Origin: a virus
DNA length: 53,359 nucleotides
IMG/VR virus record: IMGVR_UViG_3300010151_007728
Location: 1 to 53,359 of that record
Reading direction: 5' to 3' (one strand)
The notes beneath the pieces are model-generated. The model was not told the DNA's origin and did not search any database. It saw nothing but the letters and a program-made list of their open reading frames with translations. Positions 49,137-53,359 of this stretch are shown here, in pieces; the first letter of the stretch is position 1; the number at the start of each line of letters is the position of its first letter. The position numbers were made by a program, and so were the translations under genes.

Positions 49137-52106
49137 TTAAGCTCCTAAACCTAATTCTTGTTCTTGCCCCATTGTTTCCGAAGAAGGGGTTATTTCTTCA
49201 CCGCCTGTATCTAATTGACTGCTTCCATAATCGATACTTTCAGGCTCTGTTACCGAAGGAGATATATCATTCTCAAACTTATCAAAATAAAGCTTAATAT
49301 TTGTCAATAGATATTGATAAAAAAGCTTTTGATCTTCTGGACTTCCGGATAATTCTTCATAAGTACCAATGATTTGATTCGAGATGCTCTTAAAAGTTTC
49401 GAAAGCTGAATTTCTTCCCACTACATCTTCGCCTTCAATTGCAAATTGTTCTACTTCTTCTTCGCTGCTAGTTGGATCTCCGTTCTCTTCTTTTTCATCA
49501 CTCTCTATTTCTTTATCGGAACGAATATCGATGAAATCCGGGTCATCCTCGATGTTAACAGTAATATCCTCTTCCTCTTCGAATTGTTCTTGCAAATCAA
49601 CTTGATCAGTTACTTGCAATGGAACAATCGTATCTTCAATAGCCTTCAGAATATGTTCACGAAATGATCTTCTCTGATCTTCTGATGTGGTAAGTCTTTT
49701 ATAAGATTGTTCCAAAATCGGCACAATCTGCTTAAGTAATTCTTCGAGAAAGTTAATACCTGTTGATTGGTGGGGTGCAGGATCACTATCTCCAGTTGAT
49801 GTACCCTCGGCAAGAATAAGCTTTCTGATCAAAGATCTTAAGCGAGTTTCCTCTAGTAAGTTTTGTTCTTCTTCTTTTGTAATTTTCTGTGAGATCTTTT
49901 TGATTCCTTCTCGAACCAAGTTTCTCAACCTAATTTCTTCATAAACTTCAATACGATCCATTTGTTCATATGTCCTTTTTTTGTTTTTCTTGTGCGGAGG
50001 CTTGGCTCCGAGTGGTAAAGAGTATCCGCTAACAGATCCTCCAGCCATTGATGACATCTCTTCTAGTTCTTCCTCAGTAAATAGTTCCTCTTCTATTTCA
50101 GAAGCACACATTTCTTTTGCTTGCTTCTTGGTAAGCTCGCGGTTTCCTTTGAAATTATCTCCTGCATGCGCGCATGCCCACCTTCTTTGTTTTTCCGAAG
50201 TAACTTCATTAATAGCTTCTTCGATTAGCCCAAGAAATATGCCGAGCGGTACGCTCTCTACCTCCTCATTAAGTGCATTAGAGCTAAACTTTTCTCTAAA
50301 AAGATTAAATATATCTTCATCAAAGAACCCCATGACATCAGCAAATTTTTGTTTATCATCGCCTGCAAGTGCGGAGCGACATGTCGTACCACACATTTCA
50401 CCAAAACCAGGAATATCTAACGAAACATGATCAGCTAGGGCTAGGTGCCATCTATATCCATCTTTAGTTATGCCGCCCGGTTTTTTAATCCTATCCATAT
50501 CTTTAGAACCAACATAATATACAACTTCGATTTCGCTAGGATCCCAGCGTGATATTAATTCTTTAGCATTGTAAGGATTTTTAATTTGTACAATTTGATT
50601 TCCCGGAATTCCATGCTTAAGCATTACTTGCTTTTTCTCCTTAAAATTAAGGGGAGAACCTGAAGGATCTACAACGTTTGAGGTTGCAATAAAAGTATTA
50701 TCAACTCCGTGTTTTTTAATAATGTTCTCATAGGTCGCCAAATGATGTTGACCCATTGGTTGAAAACGACCGGGATATATAGCAATTATTTCTTTATCAT
50801 CATTTTCAGAAAGCTTTTGCATTGCTGGGATTTTACCTCTACCATATTTAAATAAACCTAAAAGCTGGTTCATTGGAGCAAAATTACCAGTAAGTTTGTA
50901 AGTGTGCCCGTCGTAGTCGAAAACAAATCCTTCAGCAGCAGTAGAAATATTTTTTTCTATATCTTTAATTTTCCCCATTTGTTTTTTTAATATTTCTATC
51001 GCGGCATCGTGACCGGATTTTTCTATTGCTAGTTTTGCCGTTCTAAGTTCTTTTCTTAAGCGCGCAACTTCCTTTCCTCTGTCTAAAACAAAAACTGATT
51101 CTAGATTCTTGATCATTTCTACTGAAAAATCGTGTACTATGTCCTCCAGTGGCTGAATGGCATTTTGAACTAAAGCTTTTGAATTGCCTAAAAGCATATT
51201 AATTGCCTCTACTTGTGTTGGATTTAAATCTTTTTTAATCTCTCTTGTGTTGATTCCTTTGACTCCAAGCATCTTTTTAATAATCAAGTCTTCTTTTTCT
51301 GGTGTCAAAGAAACTTGATTACTAATCATTGGCAATAAACGAGCAATTAAATATTCACCTACTGTTTGTTCATCAGATATACCAGCATCGCTAATAACAT
51401 TGTTTAAGCGCTCCAAGTATCTGTCTAATTGATCACCATCAGAAAGTCCTTCAAGCTGCCTAATAGCATTAACCTGAACTTTAAATTTTTGATCACCGGT
51501 CATTTTTTGAACTTGATTTAATACTTTTCCTAATTCTTGTACATTACCTTTGATATCACTATCTTCCAAAGCTTTTCCAGTTTTTATATCAACAACAGCT
51601 GGTTCAACTCTGTGAATATTGAATACTCTCGAATCATAATTAACTACATTAGGGTTCTTGGGATCCTGGATCTCAGCACTATAGAATACAATTGAATTAA
51701 CTCCATCGCCAAATATCTGTGTTTGTTTTTCTTTTGGGAAAGATCGCGCAATTGCTTCGAACGATTCAAATGCTTCCACAAAAGCTTTCTCAACGGATCC
51801 TCGTTTTGCAAACGTTTTCGCTATAGCAGCTGCATCCATTCCTCCTGGTTCGTGTTTTTTAACCAGTTCTGTTTTACCGGTTTCTTCGTTTTTTTCACGA
51901 TAATAGCCGGATATATTAGACTTATTGCGGACTGCCTTTGCTTTGCCTTCTGCGGTATTATAAGCTACATATAAATTTTGACCATCAGTTTTCTCGGTGC
52001 CTTCTAATTCTCCATCGGCAGCTTTTTTAAAGATATCCATCATCTGGGAGAATTTCAGATTTGGATTATCGTACAAGTGTGACATATGTCCATAAAAACC
52101 ACCCAT
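49137..52106 (-). CDS. Fusion of ligase-type nucleotidyltransferase and GRFQP-type nucleotidyltransferase
   Basis: The product has 989 residues. The N-terminal domain has the RNA/DNA-ligase motif I K39-T-D-G42, a motif IV-like EGFVF at 392-396 and a motif V-like YKL at 403-405, with a ~200-residue helical insert between. A second domain begins at about residue 441 with IYPGRFQPMGQHH, an HxGH-class nucleotidyltransferase motif, and has CGTTCRSAL in place of the usual S-G-T-x-x-R. The C-terminal third is acidic and includes two copies of an LRxLxR-type helix (RLRNLVREG and RLRSLIRKL). AAGGAG precedes the ATG. It could ligate or cap nucleic acid and also make a nucleotide cofactor; this is inference. 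Confidence 0.65.
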   Translation of the reverse strand: MGGFYGHMSHLYDNPNLKFSQMMDIFKKAADGELEGTEKTDGQNLYVAYNTAEGKAKAVRNKSNISGYYREKNEETGKTELVKKHEPGGMDAAAIAKTFAKRGSVEKAFVEAFESFEAIARSFPKEKQTQIFGDGVNSIVFYSAEIQDPKNPNVVNYDSRVFNIHRVEPAVVDIKTGKALEDSDIKGNVQELGKVLNQVQKMTGDQKFKVQVNAIRQLEGLSDGDQLDRYLERLNNVISDAGISDEQTVGEYLIARLLPMISNQVSLTPEKEDLIIKKMLGVKGINTREIKKDLNPTQVEAINMLLGNSKALVQNAIQPLEDIVHDFSVEMIKNLESVFVLDRGKEVARLRKELRTAKLAIEKSGHDAAIEILKKQMGKIKDIEKNISTAAEGFVFDYDGHTYKLTGNFAPMNQLLGLFKYGRGKIPAMQKLSENDDKEIIAIYPGRFQPMGQHHLATYENIIKKHGVDNTFIATSNVVDPSGSPLNFKEKKQVMLKHGIPGNQIVQIKNPYNAKELISRWDPSEIEVVYYVGSKDMDRIKKPGGITKDGYRWHLALADHVSLDIPGFGEMCGTTCRSALAGDDKQKFADVMGFFDEDIFNLFREKFSSNALNEEVESVPLGIFLGLIEEAINEVTSEKQRRWACAHAGDNFKGNRELTKKQAKEMCASEIEEELFTEEELEEMSSMAGGSVSGYSLPLGAKPPHKKNKKRTYEQMDRIEVYEEIRLRNLVREGIKKISQKITKEEEQNLLEETRLRSLIRKLILAEGTSTGDSDPAPHQSTGINFLEELLKQIVPILEQSYKRLTTSEDQRRSFREHILKAIEDTIVPLQVTDQVDLQEQFEEEEDITVNIEDDPDFIDIRSDKEIESDEKEENGDPTSSEEEVEQFAIEGEDVVGRNSAFETFKSISNQIIGTYEELSGSPEDQKLFYQYLLTNIKLYFDKFENDISPSVTEPESIDYGSSQLDTGGEEITPSSETMGQEQELGLGA

Positions 52107-52117
52107 AATTTAACTCC

Positions 52118-52348
52118 TTACTTACACCATTTCTTTTTCAATGCTTCATTTATAAGAGCATCTTTACGAACTCTGAATAATTCCTCAACCATATCTTCAG
52201 TAAGAGTAGAAGCTTCTGCTTCTTCAACACAAGCGGACTCTTCATCCTCATCTCTGTTGTAAACAGTTGTTTCTCCTTCTTCTGCAACAATTTCTGAAAC
52301 TACTCTTGTTAAAACAGTTTCTATCTCTTCCGTTGTTAAATCTTTCAT
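52118..52348 (-). CDS. Small acidic helical protein
   Basis: The product has 76 residues; AAAGGAG precedes ATG with good spacing. The N-terminal helix (EIETVLTRVVSEIVA) and the acidic middle lead to a C-terminal LFRVRKDALINEALKKKW. No motif known. It lies 2 nt from the protease-like gene's stop side and 12 nt from the bifunctional gene. Function unknown. Confidence 0.6.
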   Translation of the reverse strand: MKDLTTEEIETVLTRVVSEIVAEEGETTVYNRDEDEESACVEEAEASTLTEDMVEELFRVRKDALINEALKKKWCK

Positions 52349-52349
52349 C

Positions 52350-53359
52350 TTAATTCTCCTTTAATTTCTTTAACATATCTTCGAAGTCTCTAACCAAAAA
52401 ACCACTTCCTAGTAAATATGCTTCTCCTTCCATATTCCTCAAATGAGGATCTTCTTGAGCATATCCTGGCTCAGTTGAATCTAAATCTCCAAACTCACCT
52501 TTACAGTTCTGAGAGTGATGTACCAGCTCATGAGAGACAGACCTTAACATATCTTTCGGGTGTCTATTATCAACAAATATAGTAATTTCCATAGTTTCTG
52601 GATTATAGTAAGCAGTTTTACCAAATGGATCTTTAGAATTTTCTTCGTCTGAGACTAAATTAATATTTACAGGCTCTTCGAATTTAAGCTTCTCTTTAGC
52701 ATATGGATAGAACTGAGTTAATATTCTTTCTAGTTGAGACATGTCTTTATTAGAGTGATTTTTAATACTGCACTCTTCCTTGACTAATTTAATTTGGCCA
52801 TTCTGTCGACTTGATTTAAGTATCAGCTGAATTGCTTCCGGACTTAGTTTTGAGTTGACTCGTAAGTGCTTACTTTCATTGAAGTTTGAAAGTTTCTTTT
52901 TGTCTTTCTTCGAATAGTACTTTACTAATGTATTAATCTGTGATATAATCAAATTATATTTATTATTATTTAATTTATTTTCTTCTAACTTACTAATATT
53001 ATAATCTATATTATTTTTAAATTTAATACTTAAATTTCTAAGTAAGTCATAAGTTATAGGATGTATATATACTAAGTTACTAGATTCTTTAACTAAATTA
53101 CTAAAATCTCCTTTAAGTATTTTAATTATTTCATCTTTAATTTTACTAATAACTGGTAAGTCTTTATTTATAAAATTACTTCTTTGAGGACCAGCATTTT
53201 TACTAATATCATCTACTATATCACTTATTTGTTTAATTATCTGATCTGCAGATACACCTTTGTTTCTGAGTTGATTAAGAGCAACGTTAACTTTTCCAGT
53301 ATTCAAGCCTTTAAGAGAAACAGGATCTTTCGATTCTTTTTCTTTAAGCGTTTCCTTAA
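52350..53359 (-). CDS. Putative HExxH metalloprotease (partial, 5' end outside window)
   Basis: The frame is open from the right window edge through TTG 53306 to the stop at 52350, and the upstream residues (KDPVSLKG) read sensibly, so the real start is probably outside the window. The C-terminal ~100 residues contain a zinc protease motif, SHELVHHSQNC (HExxH; H259, E260, H263 counted from TTG 53306), and EGEAY at about 293-297 as a possible third ligand. The N-terminal ~150 residues are Lys/Asn-rich and helical. A TATAAATA octamer at 53165-53172 lies inside the gene and is probably chance. A role in phage morphogenesis is possible but unproven. Confidence 0.7.
   Translation of the reverse strand, partial: KETLKEKESKDPVSLKGLNTGKVNVALNQLRNKGVSADQIIKQISDIVDDISKNAGPQRSNFINKDLPVISKIKDEIIKILKGDFSNLVKESSNLVYIHPITYDLLRNLSIKFKNNIDYNISKLEENKLNNNKYNLIISQINTLVKYYSKKDKKKLSNFNESKHLRVNSKLSPEAIQLILKSSRQNGQIKLVKEECSIKNHSNKDMSQLERILTQFYPYAKEKLKFEEPVNINLVSDEENSKDPFGKTAYYNPETMEITIFVDNRHPKDMLRSVSHELVHHSQNCKGEFGDLDSTEPGYAQEDPHLRNMEGEAYLLGSGFLVRDFEDMLKKLKEN

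Noticed and set aside
53165-53172. TATAAATA octamer in the right-edge protease gene
   Set aside because: It is inside a coding frame that continues on both sides, and the octamer is expected by chance in AT-rich DNA.

Overview
The window looks like part of a large contractile-tailed (T4-like, myovirus-type) bacteriophage genome, probably from an aquatic or marine source. Genes are tightly packed and almost all lie on the minus strand. They have strong Shine-Dalgarno sites and 1-, 4- or 8-nt stop/start overlaps. T4-type markers are baseplate wedge proteins (gp25-like, gp6/J-like), a gp5-like spike, a gp55-like late sigma factor and a PIN-PhoH protein. No tRNA, rRNA, CRISPR array, transposase or integrase was seen. 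The host is not identifiable; the lipid-A-core-type sugar genes suggest a Gram-negative bacterium.

Layout, from the left edge. (1) 1-25.7 kb is a virion/baseplate module: a giant partial protein (at least 2693 residues, lectin-like folds), a fibrous baseplate-type protein, gp6-like and gp25-like wedge proteins, a 3279-residue protein, a small structural protein and a 960-residue spike that carries an OB fold, a TIM-barrel hydrolase-like domain and an M15 peptidase. (2) 25.7-27.5 kb holds small genes, including the late sigma factor, a membrane protein and an FmdB-type zinc ribbon. (3) 27.5-42.7 kb is a 15-kb carbohydrate island: an NDP-sugar 4,6-dehydratase, a PLP enzyme with histidine in place of the Schiff-base lysine (3-dehydratase type), an SDR, two HAD proteins, an HpcH/HpaI-type aldolase, an acetolactate-synthase-like TPP enzyme, a methyltransferase, a split HldE (kinase and nucleotidyltransferase), a cupin and six glycosyltransferases. 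(4) 42.7-48.3 kb is a block of small and accessory genes: a Cas4/RecB-type nuclease, a putative metalloprotease, PIN-PhoH, and one plus-strand gene for a trypsin-like lipoprotein. (5) 48.3-53.4 kb has a one-TM protein, a 989-residue fusion of a ligase-type nucleotidyltransferase with a GRFQP-type nucleotidyltransferase, and a zinc-protease-like gene cut by the right edge.

The most interesting part is the sugar island. Its 4,6-dehydratase, His-type PLP dehydratase, TPP-dependent C-C bond enzyme and SDR reductase are the same set of enzyme classes used to make branched-chain 3,6-dideoxysugars of the yersiniose type. A second set (HldE-type kinase and nucleotidyltransferase, HAD protein, GT9-like transferases) suggests NDP-heptose use. 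A phage-encoded route to an unusual surface or virion glycan is therefore a reasonable inference, not something the sequence proves. The only three gaps of about 100 nt in this island each hold a 13-17-codon leader ORF with a strong ribosome binding site, and the leader stop overlaps the next start codon. This arrangement appears not to have been annotated by ordinary ORF length cut-offs.
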